From Paraburkholderia phenazinium (GTDB taxonomy: Bacteria > Pseudomonadota > Gammaproteobacteria > Burkholderiales > Burkholderiaceae), in NCBI RefSeq assembly GCF_900141745.1, contig NZ_FSRM01000002.1, positions 1,364,001-1,428,000 on the forward strand: a DNA stretch of 64,000 nt. Direction: 5' to 3'. A model generated the notes under the pieces. It saw only the letters and a list, made by a program, of their open reading frames with translations, was not told where the DNA came from and did not search any database. The position numbers were made by a program, and so were the translations under genes. The stretch's first letter is position 1, and the number at the start of each line of letters is the position of its first letter. This document shows, one piece after another, positions 34,975 to 44,400 of the stretch.

Positions 34975-35862
34975 CTATCTATAGTTCATCGCTTCAAGAT
35001 CGGCGATCAGTCCCGGCCCCTTCGGCTGCCACGAAAGTCGTTCCTGCGTAAGCGCGCCGGATGCGGGCATGTCGCGGCTGACGAATGGACTGAGCCAATC
35101 GAAGTGTGCGGGTGCCTCCTCAGCGGCAATGCTCTTTACCGGTACGTTTAGACCTCGACCGATGGTTTCGGCAATCGTCCGAAGCGATATACCTTCTTCG
35201 TCGACCGCGTGGTATCGGCTGCCCGCTACGTTTTTCTGCATCGCCAGCACATAGACACGGACTGCATCGCTGAGGTGCACTGCAGCCCAACGGTTAAGCC
35301 CGTCGCCGACATAGGCGGAAACGCCTTTCTCTCGAGCCAGTTGAATCAGATTGGTAACGAGCCCTTGCTTGACGGGAGTGTGGACTTGCGGAAGCCGCAC
35401 CACCGATACGTGGACGCCACGCTGGGCCAGAGCAATCGCAGTTAATTCCGACGCATTCCGCGGGCTCGGGTGGTCGGGATTCGTGTAGTCCTCCGTTGCC
35501 GGCTTGCCTGGCGCAGAGGTACCCAACATGCAAACGGAGGTAACGACGAGAGGGCGCTGCGAGCCGAGCAGCGCGGTGCCCATTGCTTCGACAGCTTGCT
35601 GGTCTGCTTCACAGTTCGCAGCGAACCTTGTGAAGTCGTGATTAAAGGCAGTGTGGATGACACCGTCGGCCATACCCGCGCCGCGGCGCAGGCTGTCGAG
35701 ATCCTCGACATCGCCACGGTGCACTTCGGCCCCGATCGCGGCGAGCGAACGCGCACCATCCTCCGATCGCGTCAGTCCGAGTACCTGATGGCCGCCATCG
35801 ATGAGTTCCTGGGCAATGGCGGAACCCAGAAAGCCGGTCGCACCGGTAACAAAAATACGCAT
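34975..35862 (-). CDS. NAD-dependent epimerase/dehydratase-type SDR
   Basis: A 295-residue extended SDR. GATGFLGS (7-14) is the NAD(P)-binding motif; the protein matches the epimerase or atypical-SDR pattern through GDVEDLDSL and RWAAVHLSDAVRVYVLAM. The catalytic Tyr region is poorly conserved (TAIALAQRG). It is divergent from the AraC-type gene at 35989 and a natural candidate for its regulation. Substrate unknown. Confidence 0.87.
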   Translation of the reverse strand: MRIFVTGATGFLGSAIAQELIDGGHQVLGLTRSEDGARSLAAIGAEVHRGDVEDLDSLRRGAGMADGVIHTAFNHDFTRFAANCEADQQAVEAMGTALLGSQRPLVVTSVCMLGTSAPGKPATEDYTNPDHPSPRNASELTAIALAQRGVHVSVVRLPQVHTPVKQGLVTNLIQLAREKGVSAYVGDGLNRWAAVHLSDAVRVYVLAMQKNVAGSRYHAVDEEGISLRTIAETIGRGLNVPVKSIAAEEAPAHFDWLSPFVSRDMPASGALTQERLSWQPKGPGLIADLEAMNYR

Positions 35863-35988
35863 GATGAATTGGCCTCTACGTAGGTTAAGGGCTGCAGTCG
35901 CAGTTCAACGATGCCTAATGTAGGCGTCGCCCGTGATACGATCAATGTCATATAGTCCGCATTTTTGGATCGATCGTCCGGGAATCTC

Positions 35989-36951
35989 ATGGATCCGCTC
36001 TCAGACCTGTTGTCCCTGCTGAAACCTCGGAGCGTTGTATCGGGTGGCGTCGCAGTGAAGCCCAACACGGCGATTCAATGGCCGCGACATGAAGGCATCA
36101 AGTGCTATGCGGTGGCCTCCGGTCAATGCTGGTTATCCGTGGATGGCGTTGCCGACCCGGTGCTTCTCAACGCTGGCGACTGCTATTTGTTGCCGCCCGG
36201 TCCGCCTTTCTGTCTCGCCACTGACCTTTCGGCGAAGCCTGTCAACTTTGCACAACTGCGGATAACAGGCGGCCTCGATAGCAATCCCGCTAGCAGCGAA
36301 GGCGGAGGGTGTTATCTCGTCGGCGGCCACTTTGTCCTCACTGGTGGCTACACCGAGTTGCTGCTGGGTTCGTTGCCGAGCATCGTGCATATCCGCAAGG
36401 AATCGGACAGGGCGGCGATGCGTTGGTCGCTCGAGCGCATGACCGAAGAGATGCGCGATCGGCAACCTGGGGGATCGTTGATCGCCCAGCAACTCGCCTA
36501 CATGTTGCTGGTTCAGGCACTGCGCCTGCATCTGGGCGATAAGGCGAATGCAGGCGTGGGCTGGCTCTTCGCATTGGCGGATAAGCAGCTAAGCGCGGCA
36601 CTCACCTGCATGCACGACGACCCGGGGCATCCGTGGACGTTGCAGTCGCTGGCTGTTCGCGTAGGCATGTCACGCTCGAGTTTCGCGCTGCGCTTCAAGG
36701 AGACCGTGGGGACGTCCCCAATGGAGTACCTGACCCGCTGGCGCATGCTGTTGGCCTGCGACCGGCTGAAGAATCCGGACGACTCCATTCCCCGCATTGC
36801 CGCATCGCTCGGCTACGAGTCCGAAAGCGCGTTCGGCAAGGCTTTCAAACGCGTCGTAGGCTGTTCGCCGAGGCAGCACAGCCGGCAGAGCATGACGTCA
36901 CGCAGTTACGATATTCTCTCCTTCCGCACAATCGACGGGACACCGCTATGA
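35989..36951 (+). CDS. AraC-family regulator with cupin N-terminal domain
   Basis: About 320 residues. The N-terminal half (to about 170) is a cupin-like sensory domain of the AraC_binding/cupin_6 type (CYAVASGQCWLSVDG, LNAGDCYLLPPG). The C-terminal 100 residues hold two helix-turn-helix motifs (LAVRVGMSRSSFALRFKE and IAASLGYESESAFGKAFKR) ending with SPRQH. ATG 35989 is preferred over an in-frame TTG at 35965. Its last bases overlap the start of the next gene (ATGA), so the hydrolase downstream is translationally coupled and the pair probably forms one unit. It is also divergent from the epimerase gene. Confidence 0.9.
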   Translation: MDPLSDLLSLLKPRSVVSGGVAVKPNTAIQWPRHEGIKCYAVASGQCWLSVDGVADPVLLNAGDCYLLPPGPPFCLATDLSAKPVNFAQLRITGGLDSNPASSEGGGCYLVGGHFVLTGGYTELLLGSLPSIVHIRKESDRAAMRWSLERMTEEMRDRQPGGSLIAQQLAYMLLVQALRLHLGDKANAGVGWLFALADKQLSAALTCMHDDPGHPWTLQSLAVRVGMSRSSFALRFKETVGTSPMEYLTRWRMLLACDRLKNPDDSIPRIAASLGYESESAFGKAFKRVVGCSPRQHSRQSMTSRSYDILSFRTIDGTPL

Positions 36952-38039
36952 TCCGCTTCACATCCCTGCTGGCCACGGCAGGAATGTTCGTACTGACCGG
37001 CCTCGTGCCGGCCCACGCTGCGACAACTGAACCTGCTTCCGAACAGGCAGCCGATTTCACCGAACACGACTTCCACTTCGCCGACGGCGCTACGTTGCCG
37101 GATATTCATATCCACTACACCACCTTGGGCACGCCACGGCGCGATGCGCACGGCGAGATCGACAACGCGGTGCTGCTGATGCACGGCACTACCGGCACCG
37201 GCAAAGCTTTCCTCACGCCGACCATGCGCCAGGAACTCTTCGCTCCCGGCGAACCGCTCGACACGAGCCGGTACTTCATCGTGATGCCCGATGGCCTGGG
37301 CCGAGGCGGTTCGAGCAAGCCGAGCGATGGCATGCACGCGAGATTTCCGCATTACGGCTATGGCGATGTCGTCGAGGCTAACCACCGTTTGCTCGTCGAG
37401 GGTTTGCATATTCATCATCTGCGCCTGGTGCTCGGTACGTCGATGGGTGGCATGCAAACGTGGATGTGGGGCGAGCGCTATCCGGAGATGGCGGATGCGT
37501 TGATGCCGATTGCCAGCCAACCCATCCCGATGGCCGGCCGCAACTGGCTCTGGCGGCAGATGATCGTCGGCGCGATTCGCAACGACCCGGGCTGGCAGGG
37601 CGGCGACTACACCGTGCCGCCCACCCAATGGACTCGCGTGATGCCGGTCTTCACGATTTTCACCAACAACCCGGCTCGCATGCAAAGCGAAGCTCCGGAT
37701 CGCGACGCGGCCACGCATCTGTACGACACGCTGGTCGACAACGCTCAGAAGAGCGACGCCAACGACGTGCTGTACTGGTTCGAATCGTCGTGGGACTACA
37801 ACCCGGCGCCTGATTTGTCGAAGATTCGCGCGCGATTGTTTGCCGTCAACTTTGCCGACGATCTGATCAACGCCGCGGACTTAGGCATCATGCAACGGGA
37901 GATGAAAGCGGTGCCGAACGGCGGGTACGTTGAAATACCCGAGACTGCGCATTCTTACGGCCACCAGACCCTCGCTCATCCTGAAGTGTGGAAGCCATAC
38001 CTGGTGCAGTTGCTGAGCGACACGGCCCAGGCTCACTGA
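36948..38039 (+). CDS. Exported MetX-like alpha/beta hydrolase
   Basis: A 363-residue alpha/beta-fold protein of the homoserine acetyltransferase-like group. The signal peptide is evident (hydrophobic LLATAGMFVLTGLVPAHA, cleavage near AHA at 24). Nucleophile elbow GTSMGGMQ, MHGTTGTGK oxyanion region and a C-terminal catalytic His in ETAHSYGH are present. An exported member is more likely a hydrolase than an acyltransferase using acetyl-CoA. ATG 36948 overlaps the AraC gene stop by 4 bases; the reading frame is open further upstream inside that gene but lacks a signal peptide there. Confidence 0.86.
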   Translation: MIRFTSLLATAGMFVLTGLVPAHAATTEPASEQAADFTEHDFHFADGATLPDIHIHYTTLGTPRRDAHGEIDNAVLLMHGTTGTGKAFLTPTMRQELFAPGEPLDTSRYFIVMPDGLGRGGSSKPSDGMHARFPHYGYGDVVEANHRLLVEGLHIHHLRLVLGTSMGGMQTWMWGERYPEMADALMPIASQPIPMAGRNWLWRQMIVGAIRNDPGWQGGDYTVPPTQWTRVMPVFTIFTNNPARMQSEAPDRDAATHLYDTLVDNAQKSDANDVLYWFESSWDYNPAPDLSKIRARLFAVNFADDLINAADLGIMQREMKAVPNGGYVEIPETAHSYGHQTLAHPEVWKPYLVQLLSDTAQAH

Positions 38040-38104
38040 CCGATGCAATGACCGAAGGGCGCCAGCACGGTCATCCGGTGTCGTGCGGGCGCAAGCGTTT
38101 CTGA

Positions 38105-38145
38105 CGGCTCGTTGCAGGACCCATCACGCGTCCTGCAACGGGCCG
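38105..38145. repeat. Long perfect-stem hairpin downstream of the hydrolase gene
   Basis: 38105-38120 pairs with 38130-38145 over 16 bp with one G-U pair and a 9-base loop. No T run follows, so it is either a Rho-type stability element, a bidirectional transcription barrier, or a palindromic repeat unit of the genome. Confidence 0.6.
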
Positions 38146-38320
38146 TAACATAGTGACGACGCTGTTACTACGCTTTTGCTACGCCGTTCTCAGCCCGTTG
38201 AACACCTGAAGTTCGAATCTCCCCTTCATTTTCCCGATCTATTGCCGTAAACCCCAATGACCGCGCGCGCCTTTCCGGTGCGACGTTTTCCTGTTCTGCT
38301 GGCTGTGTCTTGAGGCGTCT

Positions 38321-39868
38321 ATGTTTTCCAACATCACGATCCGCGCCCGTCTCGCCCTTGCGATGGGCTTCCTCGGCTTGCTCATGACGATCGGCGCTGT
38401 GCTGGGCGTGGTTGGCATTGCCCTGAGCAACGCAGATCAGAAGGAGCTCTATTCCAACGAACTCGCGTCGGCGATTGCGATCGGCAAGTTCAATTTCTTC
38501 TACGCGCGCGGCCGGCTGGTGCTGGACCGGATTGCTGCTCAGCCAGATCGTCCGGATGTCGCAAGCCTCGAAACTCGCGCGCGCGAGCAGTTTGCGATCG
38601 GCGACCAGGCCTGGCAGACCTACCGTGCGCTACCCTCGGTGCCGCAAGAGCAGCAGCTGGCCGAAGCGGTCGAAGCCAAGCGGACGCTTGCCATGAACGG
38701 GCCGGTTGCCCAGGTGTTTGCCGCGATCGACCGGCGAGACACCGCGCAACTGGCCGATCTGATCTCGAACAAGATGACGGCGCCGTTTAACGAAATCACG
38801 GACCGTTCCGCTGAGCTCGAGAGAATGCAGGCGGATCAGGCACGCAGCCGGTACGACACCGCGCAGGATCGTTTCCACACGATTCTCGCGCTCGCCGCGG
38901 TCGGTCTTCTGATCGGGCTGTCGATGGCTGCATTCGCATGGCATGCGCTGCGCAAATCGATTGCAGGCCCGCTCGATGAGGCCATGCACCACTTCCGCGC
39001 GATTGCCGATGGCGACCTCAGCCGGCACATCGAGGTACGTTCGCGCGACGAAATGGGTCAGATGCTGCAAGACCTGCGCATGATGCAGTCCCGTCTCAGG
39101 GAGGCGATGGTCTCTGTGCGCGACGGAGCGCAATCCATCTCCACGGCGACCGCGCAGATCTCTGCGGGCAACACCGATTTGTCGCAGCGAACCGAAGAGC
39201 AGGCGGCTTCGCTCGAAGAAACCGCCTCGAGCATGTCGGAGCTGACTTCGACCGTGCGCCAGAACGCCGACAATGCACGTCAGGCGAGCGATCTCGCGAG
39301 AGTCGCGGTAGGTGTTGCGCACGAAGGCAGCGATGTCGTTTCAAAGGTCGTGACGACGATGGACGAGATCAACGCGAGCTCGAAGCAGATTGCCGACATC
39401 ATTGGCGTGATCGAGGGCATTGCTTTCCAGACCAATATCCTCGCGTTGAACGCGGCAGTCGAAGCGGCGCGAGCAGGTGAGCAGGGACGGGGCTTTGCGG
39501 TCGTGGCGGGCGAAGTGCGTACGTTGGCGCAACGCAGCGCATCGGCGGCCAAGGAAATCAAAACGCTTATCAGCGAGTCGGTCAACCGGGTGGGGAACGG
39601 CACCGAGCTGGTCGGTCGCGCTGGCAAGACGATGACGGAGATCAACGACGCGGTGCGCCGCGTGACCGACATCATGGCCGAGATTGCGGCTGCGTCCGAA
39701 GAGCAGAGCGACGGCATCGAGCAGGTCAACAAAGCCGTCTCGCAGATGGATGAAGTTACGCAGCGCAACGCAGCGCTGGTCGAGCAGGCGGCGGCCGCAG
39801 CCGTTTCGCTCGAGGAGCAGGCCACGCGCATGAGCGATGTGGTGGCGGTGTTCCAGTTGCCGGTTTGA
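38321..39868 (+). CDS. Methyl-accepting chemotaxis protein
   Basis: A 515-residue chemoreceptor. One membrane helix lies near 11-33 and a second at 186-208, enclosing a periplasmic four-helix-bundle sensor (35-185). A HAMP domain (209-262) follows, then the signalling coiled coil; the conserved hairpin tip includes EGIAFQTNILALNAAVEAAR and the methylation helices contain typical Glu/Gln pairs. The C-terminus (VFQLPV) lacks a CheR-binding pentapeptide, so adaptation depends on neighbouring receptors. Ligand unknown. Alone in its transcription unit. Confidence 0.94.
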   Translation: MFSNITIRARLALAMGFLGLLMTIGAVLGVVGIALSNADQKELYSNELASAIAIGKFNFFYARGRLVLDRIAAQPDRPDVASLETRAREQFAIGDQAWQTYRALPSVPQEQQLAEAVEAKRTLAMNGPVAQVFAAIDRRDTAQLADLISNKMTAPFNEITDRSAELERMQADQARSRYDTAQDRFHTILALAAVGLLIGLSMAAFAWHALRKSIAGPLDEAMHHFRAIADGDLSRHIEVRSRDEMGQMLQDLRMMQSRLREAMVSVRDGAQSISTATAQISAGNTDLSQRTEEQAASLEETASSMSELTSTVRQNADNARQASDLARVAVGVAHEGSDVVSKVVTTMDEINASSKQIADIIGVIEGIAFQTNILALNAAVEAARAGEQGRGFAVVAGEVRTLAQRSASAAKEIKTLISESVNRVGNGTELVGRAGKTMTEINDAVRRVTDIMAEIAAASEEQSDGIEQVNKAVSQMDEVTQRNAALVEQAAAAAVSLEEQATRMSDVVAVFQLPV

Positions 39869-39940
39869 TCCACAGGCAGCAACCGACGGATGGCGGTCGC
39901 TTTGGCCTGAAAGGTCCTGTCGCTTCGTTACAATGCTTCG

Positions 39941-40681
39941 ATGAACCATGTCCCGCATCCGCATCGAGAGCAAGACATGCTGACCTCCTATTTCTGGAGC
40001 GGCGACGCTATCCGCAGTCGGCGCGTTAGCGACATCGTGCTATTCGACACGATCGACGTGCCCGTGCCGCCCGTGCGTCTGCTTGCGGATTGGGACAGGG
40101 AGATATCGTCGCGCATGGTTCTGGAGCCCGGCGACGTCGAAGTCATGCCTTTAGCGCGGGCACGTGCCCGCTGGCCCGATTACTCGCGCTGCGTGCAGGC
40201 GATGTTCGACTGGACGTCCTCGCTTGGATTGCCTGAAGTGCTGGCGTCTAGCGACATAGCCCTCATGGCCAGCCGCGGTGCGCGCTATCACTATGACGGT
40301 GAGCAATATGGCAGCGCGGCCTTTTGCAATCTCTTCTTAAGTGAGGACAAAGGGCTGGACCTGCATTTTCCCTCTTTAGGCCTTCGTATTCCTCTAACCC
40401 GCGGGACGGCAGTCATATTCGACACATGCCAGCCGCATGGCGTAATTCCGCGCGGCAGTAATGGCTTTAATGTGCCTGATTTCACGCCGGATCGGGATTG
40501 GCACCAGATATTCCTGACCTGGGAGCTACCCATTGAAGATATCCACGTAGCGCACGCGCTTAAGGTCGACTTCGATATCGACCCTTCGACCGCGTTGCAA
40601 CTGGACACAGAGCAGGTTTGCCTGAACGGCGAACGTGTCGCGGTGTGCCCGGAGTCTGGTCGCTGGCGCTTGGCCGACTAG
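39941..40681 (+). CDS. Putative 2-oxoglutarate/Fe(II) oxygenase-like protein
   Basis: A 246-residue protein (or 234 if translation starts at ATG 39977). The central part looks like a double-stranded beta-helix: RYHYDGEQYGSA with His and Asp in the position of the HxD pair, and FDTCQPHGVIPRG with a distal His and Arg. This is the metal-binding pattern of Fe(II)/2OG oxygenases, but the match is by eye and the family is not certain. The substrate is unknown. It precedes ppnP by about 110 bp on the same strand. Confidence 0.55.
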   Translation: MNHVPHPHREQDMLTSYFWSGDAIRSRRVSDIVLFDTIDVPVPPVRLLADWDREISSRMVLEPGDVEVMPLARARARWPDYSRCVQAMFDWTSSLGLPEVLASSDIALMASRGARYHYDGEQYGSAAFCNLFLSEDKGLDLHFPSLGLRIPLTRGTAVIFDTCQPHGVIPRGSNGFNVPDFTPDRDWHQIFLTWELPIEDIHVAHALKVDFDIDPSTALQLDTEQVCLNGERVAVCPESGRWRLAD

Positions 40682-40795
40682 CTTTCTGGGCCGCGTCGGG
40701 GCCTGTATCATGACAGGCTTGCGCCCGTTAGAAAGCCCGCGCAGCGGGGCCGCCCAACGTCAACGCATCCATTCACGATTACCCAGAGGAACGCC

Positions 40796-41116
40796 ATGTC
40801 GGCCGCAACGCAATTCGATCAAGTTTCCGTTATCAAACGGGCCAACGTCTACTTCGACGGCAAATGTGTCTCGCATACCGTTCTCTTCGCCGACGGCACC
40901 CGCAAGACCCTCGGCGTGATCTTGCCCGGCACGCTCAACTTCGGGACCGACGCGCCGGAACTCATGGAAGTGCAGGCCGGCCAATGCCGCATTCGCCTCG
41001 AAGGCAGTGACGAGTGGAAGACATACGGTGCGGGTGAGACATTCTCGGTGCCCGGCAAGAGCCGCTTCGATATCGACGTGACCGAAACGCTGGACTACGT
41101 CTGCACGTATCTGTAA
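40796..41116 (+). CDS. ppnP: Pyrimidine/purine nucleoside phosphorylase PpnP
   Basis: A 106-residue small cupin of the PpnP (YaiE, formerly DUF1255) family. The sequence [24 protein letters not shown], the [13 protein letters not shown] core and the [11 protein letters not shown] segment match the family along its whole length. PpnP phosphorolyses several purine and pyrimidine nucleosides to base plus ribose 1-phosphate and acts in the cytoplasm. AGGAACGCC precedes the ATG. Length agrees with the family. Confidence 0.95.
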   Translation: MSAATQFDQVSVIKRANVYFDGKCVSHTVLFADGTRKTLGVILPGTLNFGTDAPELMEVQAGQCRIRLEGSDEWKTYGAGETFSVPGKSRFDIDVTETLDYVCTYL

Positions 41117-41128
41117 GCGCAGGGCAGT

Positions 41129-41145
41129 GGGGCGTGCGGCGCCCC
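41129..41145 (+). terminator. Short GC-rich hairpin after ppnP
   Basis: GGGGCG (41129-41134) and CGCCCC (41140-41145) form a 6-bp stem with a 5-base loop. There is no U tail, so it is a weak terminator candidate. Confidence 0.3.
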
Positions 41146-41167
41146 GTACTCACGTAATCAAGGCACA

Positions 41168-41368
41168 CTACGGTTGCTCTATTCCGAACGACCGTCCTTC
41201 TGCACGTCGCCGTAAATCTTCGGTCGTTTCCCCCTCCTTATCGGGCTGCCACCCAGGTGGCCGGATTACATAGCCCACCGCTTCCTGTATCGAGCGCGCC
41301 GCAACCAGGTCGTGCCACAGCGCACGCCAGTGATTGAATTCGACGGTCAGCAGGTTATAGCTCGTCAT
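41168..41368 (-). pseudogene. Possible C-terminal remnant of a sterol desaturase-like gene
   Basis: A 66-residue minus-strand frame with natural composition: EFNHWRALWHDLVAARS followed by GYVIRPPGWQPDKEG and TTEDLRRRA. The PPGWxPDG-plus-TTxxLR pattern is what I recall at the C-terminal end of bacterial fatty acid hydroxylase/sterol desaturase-like proteins. The histidine-rich catalytic core is absent and an in-frame stop lies 27 bases upstream of the ATG, so it is probably a remnant. It could also be a small intact gene of unknown role. Confidence 0.35.
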
Positions 41369-41402
41369 TGGCCGTGTTGAGCGAGATCTGAATCACGCTG
41401 GG

Positions 41403-42245
41403 TTAGAGCCCCAGACAGATCGCCCCGGCTGCGACGATCATGCATGCGAGCCAGCGCTTTGCGCTTACCGTTTCCCGCAAGAATACTCGCCCGATCAGCA
41501 CTGCAAATACCACGCTGGTTTCGCGCAACGCGGACACGGTGCCCATCGCGCCCGACTGCAGCGCCCAGATTACGATGCCATACGCAGCGATCGATACCAC
41601 ACCGCCAATCAGCGACGAACCGACCGACAGCGGCGCCTCGCGCACCGGTTCCCACAGCGCCGTGAGCCCACGCACCGCGACGAACAGCACCGGCATCAGC
41701 CAATAGAACATGAACATCCACGCGGTGTAGGCGAGCGCCTGACCGCCGGATAAGCGCACGCCGATGCCGTCGATCACCGTATAGACCGCGATTGTCGCGC
41801 CGGTTGTCAGCGCAGCCAGCACGCCTGCGCGCGACACGTGTTGGCCCTGCAGCGCGATCGCGATGATGCCACCGGAGATCATCGCAATCCCGAGAGCGTG
41901 TAAGGGGCCGATCGCTTCGTGTGCGAAGAGTGCTGCGCCGAGCGTGACAAGCAGCGGCGACGAGCCGCGCGCGACCGGATAAGCTTGCGCCAGATCGTTG
42001 CGGCGATATGACCGCACGAGCGTCACGTTATAGACGATATGTACGAGTCCCGATGCGCCGAGGTACGGCCACGCCGCGCGGGCTGGCCACGGTACGAACA
42101 GGACGACGAGCGTGGAGATTGCCGCGATGGCGATGCTCATCCACGTCATGGAGAGGAACCGGTCGCGATTGCCATGCAGCATCGCGTTCCAGCTCGCGTG
42201 AAGCAGGGCGGCAAGCAGAACGAAACCGCCAGCATAACTAAGCAT
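41403..42245 (-). CDS. EamA-family transporter
   Basis: A 280-residue inner-membrane protein with ten predicted helices in two repeated EamA/DMT modules (about 5-125 and 143-280), for example RRNDLAQAYPVARGSSPLLVTLGAALFAHE in the first and MGTVSALRETSVVFAVLIGRVFLRE in the second. The family exports or imports metabolites such as amino acids or nucleotides. Substrate unknown. It is transcribed alone toward the remnant at 41168. Confidence 0.9.
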   Translation of the reverse strand: MLSYAGGFVLLAALLHASWNAMLHGNRDRFLSMTWMSIAIAAISTLVVLFVPWPARAAWPYLGASGLVHIVYNVTLVRSYRRNDLAQAYPVARGSSPLLVTLGAALFAHEAIGPLHALGIAMISGGIIAIALQGQHVSRAGVLAALTTGATIAVYTVIDGIGVRLSGGQALAYTAWMFMFYWLMPVLFVAVRGLTALWEPVREAPLSVGSSLIGGVVSIAAYGIVIWALQSGAMGTVSALRETSVVFAVLIGRVFLRETVSAKRWLACMIVAAGAICLGL

Positions 42246-42411
42246 TTAGGTTTGTAGCCAAGGGTATGGCAAACAGGATATCTATCCCGGCATCAGCTGA
42301 CAAACCATATAAGTTGAGATATCACGTTAGATAAACTCTCGTGAGTGAGAAGGCGTGGCTCGTTGACCGCGGCGGGCAGGTGCCGCGGTAAAAGGCTTAC
42401 CCTTAGGCGTC

Positions 42412-43056
42412 TCAGCGGATGGGCGCTTCGAGGAGACAACCAAACTCCTGGGCAAATTCGACAGACACCCGTGCGTGGACGGCACCCTGTTTGTCGAAGA
42501 ACCGTTGCGTGCCGCCAAGCGTGAACACGCCTTCATGCCAGATGTTTGGATGAATGTAGAGGCCCTGTTGCCCGTCGAAGCGAAAGCACACGAATTTCTC
42601 TGGTGCAATGTCATCCCCGGGTAACGCTAAGGGAATGTAGAAAGGGCGGTGGTCGAGCGGGAAAAACAGTTGCCCGCCGTCAGGATGATAGTTCGCATGC
42701 CAAAGCAACATGCGCTCCGGCGCATTCGGATTGTCTTCGCGGGCCGCTTCTGGTTCTGTTGCGTATGCCAGGACGTAGTGACCGCCTACAGCCTCGTTTC
42801 GACCGTAGAGAATGTCGCCACGCCACTCGCTCACGAAAACGCCCTCGGTCGTGCCTGCCTGATCACCGGTGTCCGCGTCGATGGGTCTTGAACCCACCCT
42901 CGGCCACTGCACGATTTCGATTGAGCACTCACGCGGGTCTTCGACAAGCTTGCCAAAGCCTTCAAGTGTCGACGGGGTCGCGTCAACCACGGGCATCGAC
43001 ACGCGGCGGAGCCCAGAAGGAAGAGCGGGATTGAGGTAATCGATAGGTTCGGACAT
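42412..43056 (-). CDS. Ureidoglycolate lyase/AllA-like cupin protein
   Basis: A 214-residue protein of the ureidoglycolate lyase (AllA-like) fold. The region HPDGGQLFFPLDHRPFYIPLAL and the later GLYIHPNIWHEGVFTL resemble the metal and substrate-binding strands of that family. True AllA releases urea or glyoxylate in allantoin breakdown, but no other allantoin gene is near, so the exact reaction is uncertain. It is a single-gene unit between the EamA transporter and a monooxygenase, all on the minus strand. Confidence 0.75.
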   Translation of the reverse strand: MSEPIDYLNPALPSGLRRVSMPVVDATPSTLEGFGKLVEDPRECSIEIVQWPRVGSRPIDADTGDQAGTTEGVFVSEWRGDILYGRNEAVGGHYVLAYATEPEAAREDNPNAPERMLLWHANYHPDGGQLFFPLDHRPFYIPLALPGDDIAPEKFVCFRFDGQQGLYIHPNIWHEGVFTLGGTQRFFDKQGAVHARVSVEFAQEFGCLLEAPIR

Positions 43057-43195
43057 GGAGACAGTTTACACGACTCGGCCGTACCTGTTCGCTTCCGCGG
43101 GCACCTTGGAAGACGCGCCGCCTGTCCGGCTGGATCACGCAAGCTGCGCCGCGACACGCGCCAGAATGCGAGGTAGGAGCAGGGAAGGCGTGTGA

Positions 43196-44329
43196 TTACC
43201 TGATGGCCTCATAACCGGTGAACATGGCAACCAGGCCCTCGGGTGCGTTGGGGCCAAGACACATGTTCAGGATTCTTTCCGACTCGACAGCTTCGGCCGC
43301 GCTGCGAGGAAAGAGATCGTTCTCATACGCGATAAGAGCGGCCTCGATGTCACCTGGATTCGCGGCGATGGCCTTTCCGAGTTCAGCGCCATCGAACATG
43401 GCGAGGTTGGCCCCTTCGCCAGACGGCGACATCAGATGCGCCGCATCGCCGAGCAACGTCACTCCGGGCACGCGCGCCCACCTGTGCTCGACCGGGAGCG
43501 CATGAATCGCGCGCGGCACCGGGTCGGTCTCACCATCGGTGATTAGCGCTCTCAGTGCCGGCGCCCAACCGTCGAACTCTTCGGCGACGCGGGCCAAGGC
43601 AGTCGCCGGGTTGGAGAAGTCGATGCTGTCGATCCACTCCTTGGGCTTGTTCAACTCCACGTACGTGTGTAGCACCCCATTGGGTTCGCGGTGCGCGGCG
43701 ATGCCTTTGCCGGGTGTCAGCGCGAACAGCGCGCCACCGCCGACCGCTTCCGCGCTCGCCTTGTGACGTGTGTCGCTGTCAAACAGGTACGTCTCGATGA
43801 ATGACGTGCCGACATATGCCGGCCTGGCATCGGAAAGAAGGGGGCGCACTCTTGACCAGGCGCCGTCGGCGCCCACGAGGAGGTCGGTGGACACCGTTGC
43901 GCCATCGGCAAAGGTCAACTCGTGCCGTCCATCGCCGAGTGCGGACACCGCTGTGACTTTGCGTCCCCAGCGCACTGTGTCAGCAGGAAGCGAGTCGAGC
44001 AGAATCCTGCGCAGCTCGCCTCGCGGAACCTCAGGCCGGCCGCCTGTGCCGTCGTCGGGCTCTTCAAAGAGGACATTGCCGTCCTTGTCGAGCACGCGTG
44101 TTGCCTGTCCGCCGGCGTGAATGATTGCGCGGAATTGATCGAAGAGTCCCGCATCCTTGAGCGCGAGTTGTCCGTTGTTTTCGTGGATATCGAGCATGCC
44201 GCCCTGCGCCCGCGCGATTGCCGAGGCTTCCGCTTCGTAGATCGTCGCAGTGATGCCATGGACGTGGAGGACGCGGGCAAGAGTCAGCCCGCCGAGCCCC
44301 GCGCCGACGATCGCAACTGAAGTATTCAT
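43196..44329 (-). CDS. FAD-dependent monooxygenase (TetX-like)
   Basis: A 377-residue group A flavin monooxygenase. GAGLGG (9-14) is the FAD-binding motif, GADGAWSRVRP the DG motif, and LLGDAAHLMSPSGEGAN the GD motif. It belongs to the TetX/salicylate hydroxylase-like group by overall pattern. I chose ATG 44329 because GAGGAA lies 6 bases upstream and the first beta strand begins directly after it; longer readings start in the operator region. It is divergent from the TetR gene at 44427 and separated from it by 97 bp with tandem operators. Confidence 0.9.
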   Translation of the reverse strand: MNTSVAIVGAGLGGLTLARVLHVHGITATIYEAEASAIARAQGGMLDIHENNGQLALKDAGLFDQFRAIIHAGGQATRVLDKDGNVLFEEPDDGTGGRPEVPRGELRRILLDSLPADTVRWGRKVTAVSALGDGRHELTFADGATVSTDLLVGADGAWSRVRPLLSDARPAYVGTSFIETYLFDSDTRHKASAEAVGGGALFALTPGKGIAAHREPNGVLHTYVELNKPKEWIDSIDFSNPATALARVAEEFDGWAPALRALITDGETDPVPRAIHALPVEHRWARVPGVTLLGDAAHLMSPSGEGANLAMFDGAELGKAIAANPGDIEAALIAYENDLFPRSAAEAVESERILNMCLGPNAPEGLVAMFTGYEAIR

Positions 44330-44375
44330 CCTGATTCCTCGATAGCCGGAGGTGGCCGCAAGCTGCGGGCACTCA

Positions 44376-44392
44376 CTGGAACGTCGTTCCAG
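44376..44392. promoter_or_regulatory. TetR operator A (perfect palindrome)
   Basis: CTGGAACGTCGTTCCAG is a perfect 17-bp palindrome (odd length, central T-A) between the monooxygenase and TetR genes. Confidence 0.75.
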
Positions 44393-44400
44393 AGTAATAT

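Noticed and set aside
36633..36947. N-terminal extension of the MetX-like hydrolase reaching into the AraC gene
   Set aside because: The extension translates the AraC HTH region in another frame and removes the signal peptide; ATG 36948 with the ATGA overlap explains the gene better.
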